Position numbers and translations under genes: made by a program. The notes under the pieces are model-generated. The model had not been told where the DNA came from and ran no database searches. It saw nothing but the letters and a program-made list of their open reading frames with translations. Below, in pieces: positions 1 through 8,912 of a DNA stretch of 64,000 nucleotides (position 1 is the stretch's first letter; each line of letters starts with the position of its first letter). Source of the stretch: Paenibacillus aceti (GTDB lineage: Bacteria > Bacillota > Bacilli > Paenibacillales > Paenibacillaceae); NCBI RefSeq assembly GCF_003614185.1, contig NZ_KZ987724.1, positions 602,679 through 666,678 on the forward strand, read 5' to 3'.

Positions 1-528
1 ATTTTGAATCCGTCTTTGGACTTGACCCAGGTTTAACATAACCTTTTCTCGATGATTCATGAGGATGCGTAAATCCGCATAAACGCTCTTTGGAAGCCGG
101 GGCTCCGAATAATGGCCGTTACGAACGAGATCTGCAATAACCTTGGCATCCTTGTAGTCGTTTTTCGTTGGTGAATTGTCTTCAAGTTCTTTACTCTTGC
201 TAACATGATGAGGGTTTACGATAACTAGTTTAATGCCCTCATGCTGTAGAAACTCAGCCAGGGTAAACCAGTAGTGTCCGGTTGGTTCGATGCCGAAGAT
301 GACGTCAGTCTTGGCATGTTGCCGTTGAAGTTCCTTCATCCACGATACTAGTTTTAACAAACCTGAACGGTCGTTTTTAAATACACAATCTTTTCCCAAT
401 TCGATCCCACGAAAATCGATCCCGCGTGCTACATGGGTTTCTTTGGCGATGTCTGCACCGATAACCAGTGTATTTTCGGTAATTTGTTCAATACGTTGAT
501 TCTGTTTCTTAGATTGTTTATACTTCAT
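1..528 (-). CDS. IS110-family transposase, N-terminal 176 residues (partial)
   Basis: Transposase with a RuvC-like DEDD catalytic domain. It starts at an ATG at 526-528 (minus strand) behind an AAGGAGG ribosome site and stays open to the window edge. Visible motifs are GADIAKETH (first acidic residue) near residue 24, GIEPTGHYW (second acid) near residue 80, and DYKDAKVIADL near residue 125, all typical of the DEDD_Tnp_IS110 domain. The C-terminal transposase_20 domain would lie outside the window. Family assignment rests on these motifs; the particular IS is not identified. Confidence 0.9.
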   Translation of the reverse strand, partial: MKYKQSKKQNQRIEQITENTLVIGADIAKETHVARGIDFRGIELGKDCVFKNDRSGLLKLVSWMKELQRQHAKTDVIFGIEPTGHYWFTLAEFLQHEGIKLVIVNPHHVSKSKELEDNSPTKNDYKDAKVIADLVRNGHYSEPRLPKSVYADLRILMNHREKVMLNLGQVQRRIQN

Positions 529-625
529 ATTGAGCGTCCTCCTTCTAACTTAGGGAATGAATGTCGACCATTCGGAACCCAGCATACAGGAGACGCTCTT
601 TTTATTCAAACCTCAAATTAATTCA
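1..625 (-). mobile_element. IS110-family insertion sequence, partial (runs off the left edge)
   Basis: The leftmost ~620 bp hold the 5' part of an IS110-type element whose transposase reads leftwards out of the window. The end of the element is not sharply defined here because IS110 elements often lack clear terminal inverted repeats. I place it near 600-625, where the neighbouring RiPP gene first becomes readable. The element appears to have removed the 5' part of that gene. Confidence 0.7.
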
Positions 626-633
626 TTACAGGA

Positions 634-1281
634 ATGGCTCCTATAGTTTTTGTTTTCGGTATGTTTGAGCATACCGAAAAACTGGATACCATTTTATATC
701 TGCATAAAGGCATACAAAAAGCCGGATATAAGGTAAAAACGATTCTTACCCGGAAAAATGAAACAGATGCTGAGGAGTTCCTTTCCTTCCCTAGTTTCAT
801 GTATGAGAAGCAGTATTCCGATACGGACAAGGTTTTCTTTTTCAACCATTTCATAAGAAGAATAGAATTGGAAGAGAAACCAGACATCATTGTGATAGGC
901 CTGCCAGGTGAAATGATGCCACTGGATGAAAAGCATAACGGGAATTTTGGAATATTTCCTTATCTTATTTCTAATGCTGTTCATTGTGATTATGCCGTTA
1001 TGAAATTATTCCATAATTTTTATGATAATACCTTTGCGGATAAGATGCAGGAAATAGTAAGGAGCAAGTTTGAAATTGATATTAACGCTTTTGTAGTGTC
1101 CAACAGTATATTGGATGTTACCAGTGTTTCAACGGCTACTCTTAGGTTTTATGAATCCGAGAAAAGGCCTACTGATTTACCACAAAATTATTACTTTAAT
1201 CATTTCGATGGTACTGGTGAGTCTTTGTGCAAGCATCTTATCAATACTTTACAGATGTTTGGAAATTACAGAACAGTCTAA
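634..1281 (+). CDS. TIGR04066-like peptide maturation protein, probably 5'-truncated
   Basis: 215-residue reading frame that I recognise as resembling the TIGR04066 'peptide maturation system' family of clostridial CLI_3235-type RiPP clusters. Supporting segments are PIVFVFGMFEHTEKLD near the start, FPSFMYEKQYS, KPDIIVIGLPGEMMP and the C-terminal NYYFNHFDG. Biochemical role is not established for the family. From memory the family is markedly longer, and the sequence that opens this frame looks internal. The frame opens at 622, immediately after the IS110 element, and there is no ribosome site before the ATG at 634. It is therefore best read as a 3' remnant. Fifteen bases separate its stop from the acyl-carrier-like gene. 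Family recognition is from memory of the sequence pattern. Confidence 0.6.
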   Translation: MAPIVFVFGMFEHTEKLDTILYLHKGIQKAGYKVKTILTRKNETDAEEFLSFPSFMYEKQYSDTDKVFFFNHFIRRIELEEKPDIIVIGLPGEMMPLDEKHNGNFGIFPYLISNAVHCDYAVMKLFHNFYDNTFADKMQEIVRSKFEIDINAFVVSNSILDVTSVSTATLRFYESEKRPTDLPQNYYFNHFDGTGESLCKHLINTLQMFGNYRTV

Positions 1282-1295
1282 AGAGGTGAAAATTA

Positions 1296-1550
1296 ATGGA
1301 TAATGATCAGAAATTAGATAATTTATTCCTTCAATTATTTTGCTATCCTTTTCCGAAAAATCTTAAAGACACTTTATTCTTTGAAGAACCGATTAATATG
1401 AAAGCGAGACATTTCGTGATGTTGTTATTAGAAGTAGAAAAAGTATTCGATATATGCATCCCGAATGAATTGATCGATGAAATGAAACTGGTAACGTATA
1501 ATGCCCTGCTTCGTGAAATTAACCGTTTAACTAGTTCATACGTTGTATGA
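1296..1550 (+). CDS. Acyl-carrier-related protein of a RiPP maturation system, lacking the carrier serine
   Basis: 84-residue acidic protein with an acyl-carrier-protein-like helix pattern. The segment LLLEVEKVFDICIPNELID matches the ACP helix-III region (LxxxLExxFxIxIPxE). Counting back from that anchor, the phosphopantetheine serine of ordinary carriers falls on Ala38 in NMKARHF, so it should not be a working thioester carrier. This agrees with the 'ACP-related' protein family (TIGR04069) known from CLI_3235-type peptide clusters. It lies between the TIGR04066-like gene and the ABC exporter, in the same direction, 16 bp before the latter. AGAGGTG at 1279-1285 is the likely ribosome site. 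Confidence 0.65.
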   Translation: MDNDQKLDNLFLQLFCYPFPKNLKDTLFFEEPINMKARHFVMLLLEVEKVFDICIPNELIDEMKLVTYNALLREINRLTSSYVV

Positions 1551-1566
1551 TCAATAAAAAAATTAT

Positions 1567-3372
1567 ATGGCGATGTTTATGAAGGATACTACAGGTTTTT
1601 TCCATGCCATTAAATATTCTTTACATATCTGCTGGATTGCCGCAAAGAGTTATACAATTTGCAATGTAATGATACAAATTGTCAATGCTTTGCTTCCTTT
1701 CATTACAATCCTATTAACAAAAAAATTGATTGACACCCTCTCTCTTTCTTTCGAGAGCCAGAACTCGAATTTCTTACTAATTCTAATCCTTCTCGGGGTC
1801 GTTAATCTAACCACGGCTATTTTATCTAAAATCCATGAATATACACAGACCATGCAAGAAAACTTACTTCAGAATTATATAAATGTAGAATTAATGCACA
1901 AGAAGCTTGGTATGGATATGGAATATTTCGATAGTCCGAAATATCAAAATATCCTTCATGCAGTAGAACGAGATGTGTATGCCTTAAATAGTGTGGCTTG
2001 GAATGTGTTTCAGTTTATTGGGGCTTGGGTAGCTTTGGTGAGCTCTTGGGTGCTATTTTCAAAAGAGAGCATCTTGTTTGCCGTTGTCGTTACTGTAACC
2101 ATTTTACCAACAGTCATTGCTAATCAAAAATACACTAGATTATTGTACATGTGGAGTTTGGAGCAGACGCCAAAGGAACGGCAAATGGATTATATTCGAT
2201 GGATATCGGGTGAAAAAACATTCTCGAGTGACATCAGGTTATTTCATTTGAAGGATTTGCTGATGAATAAATACAAAACTATTTGGAGTTTGCATTTTAA
2301 TGGGAAAAGAAAAGTATTAAAGGGTAAAACCGTAATAACCGTATTCTTGAATTTATTACCTGAGTTTGTTTCAGTTTTTATCCTGGTTTCCCTTTCAAGG
2401 GATATTTTATCGGGCCTACGGACCATTGGGGACTATACCTTGTATACTGGGTTGTTAACTCAATTGACAGGTGGGCTGTATCTGGTCATTCAAACGGGGA
2501 TGTCTATTTATGGAGACAAACTCAAAATTGATACTTTACAGCGATTTAACCAGTATCACAATCGTATTCTAGATAAGGGAGATAAAGATCTCGTAGGGCC
2601 TGTATCAATAGAATTTCGAGATGTAAGTTTTAAATACCCAGATACAGATGTGTATATTTTGCAGCATCTCAATTTTACAGTTCAAGCAGGAGAAAAGATT
2701 TGTCTAGTAGGAACTAATGGTGCTGGGAAAAGTACGATTATCAAGTTATTGCTCCGTTTTTACGACGTAACGGAAGGATATATCCTGTTAAATGGAGTAG
2801 ATGTTCAGGAATATAACTTACAAAGTTTGCGTAAACAGTTCAGTACCTTATTTCAACAGTATGTAAATTATTCATTTTCCTTACGAGAGAATGTAACAAT
2901 CTCTGATTCTCAAAAAACAATTAGTGATCAAGAAGTAGTAAATATATTGCATCAAGCAGGGGCGGATCATATTCTTCAGCATGCACCCGACGGGTTAGAA
3001 TCCTATGTGACCAAATTTTTCAGTGAGAAAGGTTTAGAATTATCAGGCGGTCAGAGACAAAAAATAGCCCTTGCACGTGCCCTTTACCGATCTTGTTCCG
3101 TAATTATATTCGATGAACCTTCCGCATCCCTTGATCCTGAAGCAGAACACACGATGTTTCAGAATATAAGTACTCTATGGTCAGATAAAACTGCCATTTA
3201 TACTTCACATCGTCTTTCTGCCGTACATTTAGCAGACCGGATTATTTTTTTAGAGGGAGGAAGGATTATAGAACAGGGAACACATAAGGAGTTAATGAAT
3301 TTGAATGGCGAGTACTCAAGATTGTACCATCTACAGGCTGACAAATATGATATAAAAAGTGGAGTGATTTAG
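1567..3372 (+). CDS. ABC exporter, fused membrane and ATPase domains (RiPP cluster)
   Basis: 601-residue half-transporter of the type IV exporter fold. About six membrane segments occupy residues 20-320. The nucleotide-binding domain has Walker A GTNGAGKST (about 381-389), the LSGGQ signature (about 491), Walker B IIFDEPSASLD (about 512) and the H-loop TSHRLS (about 547). There is no N-terminal C39 peptidase domain, so it does not itself cleave a leader; the S8 peptidase downstream could. Several Met codons follow each other at 1567, 1573 and 1579 with no good ribosome site, so the exact start is uncertain. It probably exports the peptide product of the locus; this is inferred from context. 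Confidence 0.85.
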   Translation: MAMFMKDTTGFFHAIKYSLHICWIAAKSYTICNVMIQIVNALLPFITILLTKKLIDTLSLSFESQNSNFLLILILLGVVNLTTAILSKIHEYTQTMQENLLQNYINVELMHKKLGMDMEYFDSPKYQNILHAVERDVYALNSVAWNVFQFIGAWVALVSSWVLFSKESILFAVVVTVTILPTVIANQKYTRLLYMWSLEQTPKERQMDYIRWISGEKTFSSDIRLFHLKDLLMNKYKTIWSLHFNGKRKVLKGKTVITVFLNLLPEFVSVFILVSLSRDILSGLRTIGDYTLYTGLLTQLTGGLYLVIQTGMSIYGDKLKIDTLQRFNQYHNRILDKGDKDLVGPVSIEFRDVSFKYPDTDVYILQHLNFTVQAGEKICLVGTNGAGKSTIIKLLLRFYDVTEGYILLNGVDVQEYNLQSLRKQFSTLFQQYVNYSFSLRENVTISDSQKTISDQEVVNILHQAGADHILQHAPDGLESYVTKFFSEKGLELSGGQRQKIALARALYRSCSVIIFDEPSASLDPEAEHTMFQNISTLWSDKTAIYTSHRLSAVHLADRIIFLEGGRIIEQGTHKELMNLNGEYSRLYHLQADKYDIKSGVI

Positions 3373-3426
3373 CCGATAAATATACTATAAAATTATCACC
3401 TAAAAATTTCATTAGGAGGTAAATAA

Positions 3427-4224
3427 ATGGACATACAGAATGTTTCTGCATTGCTGAATTATTCCAAAAACAATAATAATAGTTCGATGGCTGTTCTTGA
3501 TTTTCAAAAAATATTGAGTAACGCAACACAGAAAGCAGAAAAGCCAGAGAAAACAACTCCGTTTGTTAGCGCAGAGCAGAGTCTAAAAGAAATTTATCCG
3601 GATCTGAAATATCACGTACTGGATGCTTCTCAATTTAAATACTGGAATCGGCTGGATTTTCCAACTTCAAAGCTTTATGATGACAGGATCGATAGAAGTA
3701 CTATCAATGAATTAAGAGCTTGGAAACCTCAGACACAAACGGCTACTGGCTATGAACCGTGGGTACAACGTGATCTTGAAAAAATACAAAAGGGACTTCA
3801 TGTTGTCATGATTCATCCTACTGTTCAAGAGAAAATGGACAAGGATCCGGAATATGCAAAACAGATTGCATCTAAGATTCAAAAGTATTTTGAAGACGAT
3901 ATTAAACTGAATGCGGAAATTGATCCGGAATCTGTTAAAAGTATGTCCCAATTGGTCACAATTACAGTAGATGGTGAGATAGGATTTCATCATACCGTCT
4001 GTGATGGACCTTCCAAGCAAGAAAATGACTCCGAAGAAAAATTTGGAATGAAAAAGGATAAGAAAAAACAAAATCCATTAAGCGGATTGCAAACCATGGC
4101 GTTAACTTCTTCATTGCCATTACCAGAACAAATAAAAACGACAACACTTGAATATGGTTATAGTTACGCATATGGGCTATATAACTTATATCAAAAGCGC
4201 GAATCAGGAAACAACGAGGATTAA
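3427..4224 (+). CDS. Uncharacterised 265-residue protein of the RiPP locus
   Basis: Soluble protein with no signal peptide or membrane segment, preceded by a strong ATTAGGAGG site. The N-terminal 45 residues are Asn/Ser-rich and low in complexity. The middle has a helical stretch, MIHPTVQEKMDKDPEYAKQ (about residues 128-146), followed by a beta-like segment VTITVDGEIGFHHTVCDG (about 177-194). The HPxVxxKMxxDPEYA pattern recalls uncharacterised clostridial proteins of the DUF6033 kind, but I hold that only loosely. It starts 54 bp after the ABC exporter, in the same direction, and ends in a terminator shared with the convergent peptidase. It is too long and Cys-poor to be an obvious peptide precursor. 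Function unknown. Confidence 0.65.
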   Translation: MDIQNVSALLNYSKNNNNSSMAVLDFQKILSNATQKAEKPEKTTPFVSAEQSLKEIYPDLKYHVLDASQFKYWNRLDFPTSKLYDDRIDRSTINELRAWKPQTQTATGYEPWVQRDLEKIQKGLHVVMIHPTVQEKMDKDPEYAKQIASKIQKYFEDDIKLNAEIDPESVKSMSQLVTITVDGEIGFHHTVCDGPSKQENDSEEKFGMKKDKKKQNPLSGLQTMALTSSLPLPEQIKTTTLEYGYSYAYGLYNLYQKRESGNNED

Positions 4225-4243
4225 AAAGCCTCGTTGTTTTTTA
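4210..4243 (+). terminator. Rho-independent terminator
   Basis: Stem AACAACGAGG / CCTCGTTGTT around a short A-rich loop, followed by six T residues. It spans the stop codon of the 265-residue gene and ends 7 bp before the end of the convergent peptidase gene. Confidence 0.85.
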
Positions 4244-4249
4244 GGTAAT

Positions 4250-5680
4250 TTACTCACAAATGATATCACAAATGATTTGGAATATCTCTGTAGGGTCGCG
4301 ATGATCAGTAAATATAATATGGGTGTTGTCCTTTGGTATTTTGAGCAGGCGGTTTTTGCAGGTCTTATCATAAAGGATAATATCCGGTTTTAGTATATGT
4401 AAGTTTTCTAAAGTTGTATGTACAAGAAGTAATTCGGCGTTTAAAAGTTTAGCCATATTCATACAATGATATTGGTAAAATTCGGTATTGTCTATATATA
4501 CAGCTCCAACAAGAATGTCAATCGGATATTCAGAAAAAAACAGAGCGTAATGATCCCTTTGGTTAAACATCTCTTTCAACACTGCACTAAGAGGAAAATC
4601 GGAAAGTATGGTATCCTGGAGAATTGCTACTACAGGTCGTTCATTATGGATTCGTTGATTCGTGGCGTAATCATCTATTAGAGTAGGAATGAATATTCGC
4701 GTAGCATACTGTTGCCAATCTTGAACATTTACTCTATTCAGAAACACCAGCGGACGAGTTTTTATGGGGGTGAATTTTTTGATATCTAAGGAATTACTAA
4801 TACTAATGGCTATAGGTAAATCTCCCAATGAAGAATGAAGCAAGTCCTGTAAAGCTGAATTAGATTCAAGGGCTATTATTTCATCTATATTCCAATAATG
4901 CATATTTGTTGGAGAAACTGGAGATTCACCCAAAACCAGCAATTTAACATGGTGGACCCAATCTATACTCTTATAAACCATAGGGTAGTAAGATGGGATA
5001 ACCAGTTTACTGGTTTTATTTAATTCTTTTTTAATTTGATCAAATGTCATATAAGGATGTTCTGCCAAGATTGAATAAACTTTAGCAGTAATAACAGGAG
5101 CAGCATAGCTGTTACATATTGGTGTTAGTCCCTGAAAGGGAGTCGAAATGAGTTCTTTTATTTCATGCACTGCACTGGCAGAGAAGTCAATTCCATGATA
5201 ATTTGGTTCCCGTGCATAATAAGCATCGTTTTTAAGAGTAGAATCACATTGAACACCAATTACGTTGGAGAAAGCTGCCGGATAAGAGGTCTGGCTCCCA
5301 TTTTTACAGGCAGAAATAATAATGATACCATGCTCGTAAGCATTATTGATTGCTTTTAAAAGAGAAGGATAATCATAAACAGATACAGTACCTAAACTTA
5401 AGTGGATGATTTTTATATCGTGGTCAATACACCAATAAATCGCCCTTTCAAGATTAGTACAGTCTCCCCTCTTGGTTTCACTATCCAGTATCTTTATGCT
5501 CCCTATCAAAGCATGTGGAGCATACTTTTGAATAATGGCTGCACAAATACTACCGTGACTTAGAGCATCAGTATATACAGTGAAACTATTAATCATCTCA
5601 TGCTCATCAACTTGCAATGAGAATATTAAATTATTGGTCGTATGAGTACTAACACCATCATCAATAATTACTACTATCAT
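4250..5680 (-). CDS. S8-family (subtilisin-like) serine peptidase with an unknown C-terminal domain
   Basis: 476 residues. The catalytic set is visible: Asp7 in VVIIDDGV, His42 in SHGSICAAII, the oxyanion Asn127 in SACKNGS followed by YPAAF, and Ser191 in CNSYAAPVITAK. No signal peptide or propeptide precedes Asp7, so the enzyme is probably cytoplasmic. Residues ~240-476 are not peptidase. They include a predicted alpha/beta segment (PVVAILQDT, LLLVHTTLENL, PDIILYDK) I cannot assign. It converges on the RiPP operon. Comparable clusters carry an S8 peptidase, so leader removal from the peptide is the likely role; that is inference. Starts at ATG (minus) 5678-5680. Confidence 0.85.
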   Translation of the reverse strand: MIVVIIDDGVSTHTTNNLIFSLQVDEHEMINSFTVYTDALSHGSICAAIIQKYAPHALIGSIKILDSETKRGDCTNLERAIYWCIDHDIKIIHLSLGTVSVYDYPSLLKAINNAYEHGIIIISACKNGSQTSYPAAFSNVIGVQCDSTLKNDAYYAREPNYHGIDFSASAVHEIKELISTPFQGLTPICNSYAAPVITAKVYSILAEHPYMTFDQIKKELNKTSKLVIPSYYPMVYKSIDWVHHVKLLVLGESPVSPTNMHYWNIDEIIALESNSALQDLLHSSLGDLPIAISISNSLDIKKFTPIKTRPLVFLNRVNVQDWQQYATRIFIPTLIDDYATNQRIHNERPVVAILQDTILSDFPLSAVLKEMFNQRDHYALFFSEYPIDILVGAVYIDNTEFYQYHCMNMAKLLNAELLLVHTTLENLHILKPDIILYDKTCKNRLLKIPKDNTHIIFTDHRDPTEIFQIICDIICE

Positions 5681-5880
5681 GATATCTCCATAGAAATATG
5701 TGTATTTATTTGTTGGACATTACTTTGTAGTTACTATTCCAGGGTGTTTCCATATTATAGCATAAAACGTGATCCAATAAGGATTACATAGTAGGAAAAT
5801 TTAAAGTAATCTGGAATAAGTCGGTTTGAGGAGTTCTCTTTAACCAAACATACTCTAGATGCACTTTATTAGATAATAAA

Positions 5881-5922
5881 AGGGTAGTCCCGCAGAAGTC
5901 ATTTCAGCGGACTACCCTTATT
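5881..5922 (-). terminator. Rho-independent terminator of the membrane glycosyltransferase gene
   Basis: Stem AGGGTAGTCC / GGACTACCCT with an A/T run on the minus-strand exit side, 20 bp beyond the stop of the minus-strand gene ending at 5943. The 200 bp between this and 5680 hold no gene that I can support. Confidence 0.8.
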
Positions 5923-5942
5923 TTCTTATCGATGAAACTGTT

Positions 5943-7376
5943 TTAATGGTCAGCAGAAGATCGGAAGATTCGAAGATTCACCAGTTGATATAACAGCCAT
6001 ACTACCGAAACAACAATCATCATATCGTAGCACACATTAAACAGGAACAGATGCTTGCCTATATCCGCCTGGCCATCGCCAAGGATAGGAACCATGAACC
6101 CGATGATCCCCGCCAAGCCAATCAGCATCATCAATTCCGTCCGAATCCGGCTGTTCCGGTCCGGGCAGCGAATGTACTCCCATATCGCTACAGCATAGTA
6201 GGCTGCATAGAAAAGGGTGATAGAGAGCAACGACCTTGGCATATGAGTATTCTTGAATTGACTCCAGCCGCTGTAGCTGAAGGCGAGAGTGCCTGAAGGC
6301 AGGTTCTCCTGCTTCAAATACGAGCCCAGGTAATAAGGCCGGATGTTCATGCTGTTGTTTGCAGCATATTCCATTTTGTCTATGAGTCTAGCCGGGTGCT
6401 TGAAATAAAACAATAAAATATCCGTATGTGAAATCCGGTCATAGAAATCGAGCTTCATGGCGGGGTCATCCTGCTTGATTGCCGTATCGGTCTGAAAATA
6501 GTTCGTGCCGGCCAGCACGGACAGATGTCCGGGCAGACCGAGCTCTTCCAGATCTTCCTTGACATCGGGAGAATCGTTCAAAATTCCGTAGAAGACGGTC
6601 TGATATAGATTGATATTCTTCAGCTCTTTAGGAGCGGCAATATACAAGACAACCGAAATGAGACATATCGAAGCTGACAGCCCGATCGTTAGACGGCGCC
6701 AGCTCAGGTTGTTACGGAGCGTCATAAAGCGCAGACCGAGCAGCGCGAACAAGATGCCGACCGGCGTATTTTGGATTTTGGAGCCGGTCAGGAAGAATAC
6801 CGAAATAAAAAATAGCCAAAGCACAAGCTTTGAGGGTTTCTCCTGATGAAGGAGACATAGGCCGAATCCTACTGACAGCAGCATGAATACAAGCGAGACG
6901 GGTTCTCCATACAGAGAATTGAAATAAGAGATGTAGCCTACATCATAGAACATAAACAGTAGACAAACGGCCAGCACGGCTCCCACCAGGGTCGATTTAT
7001 ATTTGTTATGACGAACGATGATATAAGTTGCCGCCAACAGAAGCAATGAGTATAGAGCCCCAAGCACGCGTATATCGAAGGATGACGGATGAACGGCATA
7101 CCCAATCAAGCGGGCAACGGCGACAACAATAATTTGTGTTGAAATATATAAGAGCTGAAAAAAATGATTATACGCAAAGTATTGGTGTGCATATCCGAAA
7201 AACCGGTCGCCGTAGGACTCGTCTGGAACTCCGTAATTCAGTCCGGCGGTTCCCATGACTCGCAGAAAGTCGCCATTGTCCGCTACTCCAATAAATGGCC
7301 TGGCGAACAGAATATATCCGATGATACATATACCTGCCAGCACGGCAAGCCATTCGACGGAAAGAAACTTTTTCAT
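5943..7376 (-). CDS. Polytopic membrane glycosyltransferase-like protein (WsfD-like)
   Basis: 477 residues with about ten to eleven hydrophobic segments. The first is at residues 8-28. An acidic extracytoplasmic loop, GVADNGDFLRVMGTAG (about 30-45), sits where GT-C glycosyltransferases carry their catalytic acid. A large soluble loop at about 250-350 contains the AANNSMNIRPYYLG segment. The pattern fits the WsfD hexose-transferase family of Bacillales surface-glycan synthesis; substrate cannot be read. It is a single gene with its own terminator, and the short ribosome site AGGAAGGA precedes the ATG. Nearby genes give no pathway context. Confidence 0.6.
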   Translation of the reverse strand: MKKFLSVEWLAVLAGICIIGYILFARPFIGVADNGDFLRVMGTAGLNYGVPDESYGDRFFGYAHQYFAYNHFFQLLYISTQIIVVAVARLIGYAVHPSSFDIRVLGALYSLLLLAATYIIVRHNKYKSTLVGAVLAVCLLFMFYDVGYISYFNSLYGEPVSLVFMLLSVGFGLCLLHQEKPSKLVLWLFFISVFFLTGSKIQNTPVGILFALLGLRFMTLRNNLSWRRLTIGLSASICLISVVLYIAAPKELKNINLYQTVFYGILNDSPDVKEDLEELGLPGHLSVLAGTNYFQTDTAIKQDDPAMKLDFYDRISHTDILLFYFKHPARLIDKMEYAANNSMNIRPYYLGSYLKQENLPSGTLAFSYSGWSQFKNTHMPRSLLSITLFYAAYYAVAIWEYIRCPDRNSRIRTELMMLIGLAGIIGFMVPILGDGQADIGKHLFLFNVCYDMMIVVSVVWLLYQLVNLRIFRSSADH

Positions 7377-7619
7377 GGGTAACGATATCCTTCCTTATAC
7401 CTTGATTTTTCAACGCCTCTTAAAAAGTTTACGCTGTAGCTAATCTCTTGTCTATCGTTCTTATATTTCAATGCCGCCGACTGGCTTTGCAGGTTCAAGA
7501 TTTCTTCAAAATTATTTATTTGAGTGTTTTGCATAATTCCGTTTCAGAGAAGAAGCGATAGCATATTCACTGTCGTTAAGGGGTAATTTTCGAAAATGGT
7601 ATTATATGGGTGAAGAAAA

Positions 7620-8912
7620 GGGCAGACTTGCAGAATTTTAGAACAGCTCGTTTTTTAAGCGGCAGCCCGTTTTGAATGATGAGAAACGGCGAGCGCAGAT
7701 GCAAGCAGAACAATGGCATTCAAATACTGGTGAGTTGTGACTTTCTGAATGCCCCGGACATGTGCGGCGTCTGCCGTCAAATAGGTTTTCAATCGGGAGT
7801 TGCAGCGTTCTACGCTGGTTCGTTCATTGTAAAGTTCCTTCCAACGCTTTGTATCCCGATGAGGGATGCTGTATCGCCGGAGATCATCCTTCGCATTTAC
7901 TTTGACGACCATTCCATAGTTTGAAGACGAGCAGGCAGCCATGCCAAGCGGACAGTCGACTTTACCCGTGGCATGCGGGCAGCGAAATTTATGCATATCG
8001 CCGTCAACTCCCCAGTATGTCATCGCATAACCCATGGAACAGCACGGTGTTCCGTTCGAGGTCATGCCAGCAGGCGGTTCCTTCTCCCCCCGCAGATTAA
8101 GGGGAATGATGGCTTGTGCCTTGACGTTGCGGGCGGCCTCATAAACTTTCATTTGGTCGTAGCCCGCATCGAGTATGAAAAATCGTGTGCTCGTCCTGGA
8201 CGCTGTTTTCTCGATCAGGCCCGGCGCCATTTCTCCATCATTGACATGCGCCGGCGTTACTTCCAAGGCGATCGGCAATTCACTTTTCGTATCGACCGCC
8301 AGATGAATTTTGTAACCAAACCATGTGATTTTATTGCCGAAGGAATCAATTTTTGCGCCCCAGTTCGCATTACCCGTTTGCTCGCTTTTGCGTTTGGGCT
8401 GCTTTTTCTCGTAAGCGCGGAGAGCGGCGCTGTCTATGGCGACGTTACTGCCTTCTATGATACCTTCCTGCTGACAGCGTGTGACCAAATCCTCAAAAAG
8501 CCGTTTTGCCAAGTCCTTTCTCGTCAGTTCTGAGAAAACTCGGCTTAATGTGGATATGGAAGGAGCTTCTCGATCCAGCGGAAGACCACACTGATAACGA
8601 AACCGGAGATCCGTATCCAAACGCTTATGCAACCCTGAAAAGGTACTTATTCCTTCAAGCGGCGCAGCCAAGAGTGCTCGTAGAATACCTTGTCTGCAGT
8701 ATCCCTCAGCGCCTCGGGGTGAACGGCTTCTCAGTTCCTTGGCATACGGTCTCAGATCGAGAGAACTGAAGAAGATCGGCAATCTCTCCTTGGGTTGAAT
8801 TTTTAAAAGTTCTTCGAAGGAAAACAGACATTCTTGGAGAATATACAAAGTGACTTCCTCCATCCTTGAGGTTTTTGGGTTTGGTCACTTGAAAACTTCT
8901 CCAAGTTGGGGT
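7620..8912 (-). mobile_element. DDE insertion sequence of IS5/IS1182-like type
   Basis: About 1.3 kb with a single transposase gene. Imperfect inverted ends are visible: ACTTGCAGAATTTT at 7625-7638 against the complement of AAAACTTCTCCAAGT at 8892-8906 (ACTTGGAGAAGTTTT). The exact ends and any target duplication were not settled. Confidence 0.65.
7655..8863 (-). CDS. DDE transposase (IS5/IS1182-like)
   Basis: 402-residue transposase. An N-terminal DUF772-type helical domain (residues ~10-115, with GYCRQGILRALLAAPLEGIS) is followed by an RNase-H-like DDE domain. Catalytic-type motifs are AIDSAALRAY (first Asp, about 142), FFILDAGYD (second Asp, about 220) and YNERTSVERCNSRLK (Glu, about 350). 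The frame is intact with no internal stop, so it may be functional. Family placement between IS5 and IS1182 is uncertain without comparison to a reference collection. Confidence 0.85.
   Translation of the reverse strand: MEEVTLYILQECLFSFEELLKIQPKERLPIFFSSLDLRPYAKELRSRSPRGAEGYCRQGILRALLAAPLEGISTFSGLHKRLDTDLRFRYQCGLPLDREAPSISTLSRVFSELTRKDLAKRLFEDLVTRCQQEGIIEGSNVAIDSAALRAYEKKQPKRKSEQTGNANWGAKIDSFGNKITWFGYKIHLAVDTKSELPIALEVTPAHVNDGEMAPGLIEKTASRTSTRFFILDAGYDQMKVYEAARNVKAQAIIPLNLRGEKEPPAGMTSNGTPCCSMGYAMTYWGVDGDMHKFRCPHATGKVDCPLGMAACSSSNYGMVVKVNAKDDLRRYSIPHRDTKRWKELYNERTSVERCNSRLKTYLTADAAHVRGIQKVTTHQYLNAIVLLASALAVSHHSKRAAA

Noticed and set aside
7973-8533. 186-codon open frame on the plus strand inside the DDE transposase
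   Set aside because: Antisense to an intact transposase with clear motifs; no ribosome site and no recognisable domain.
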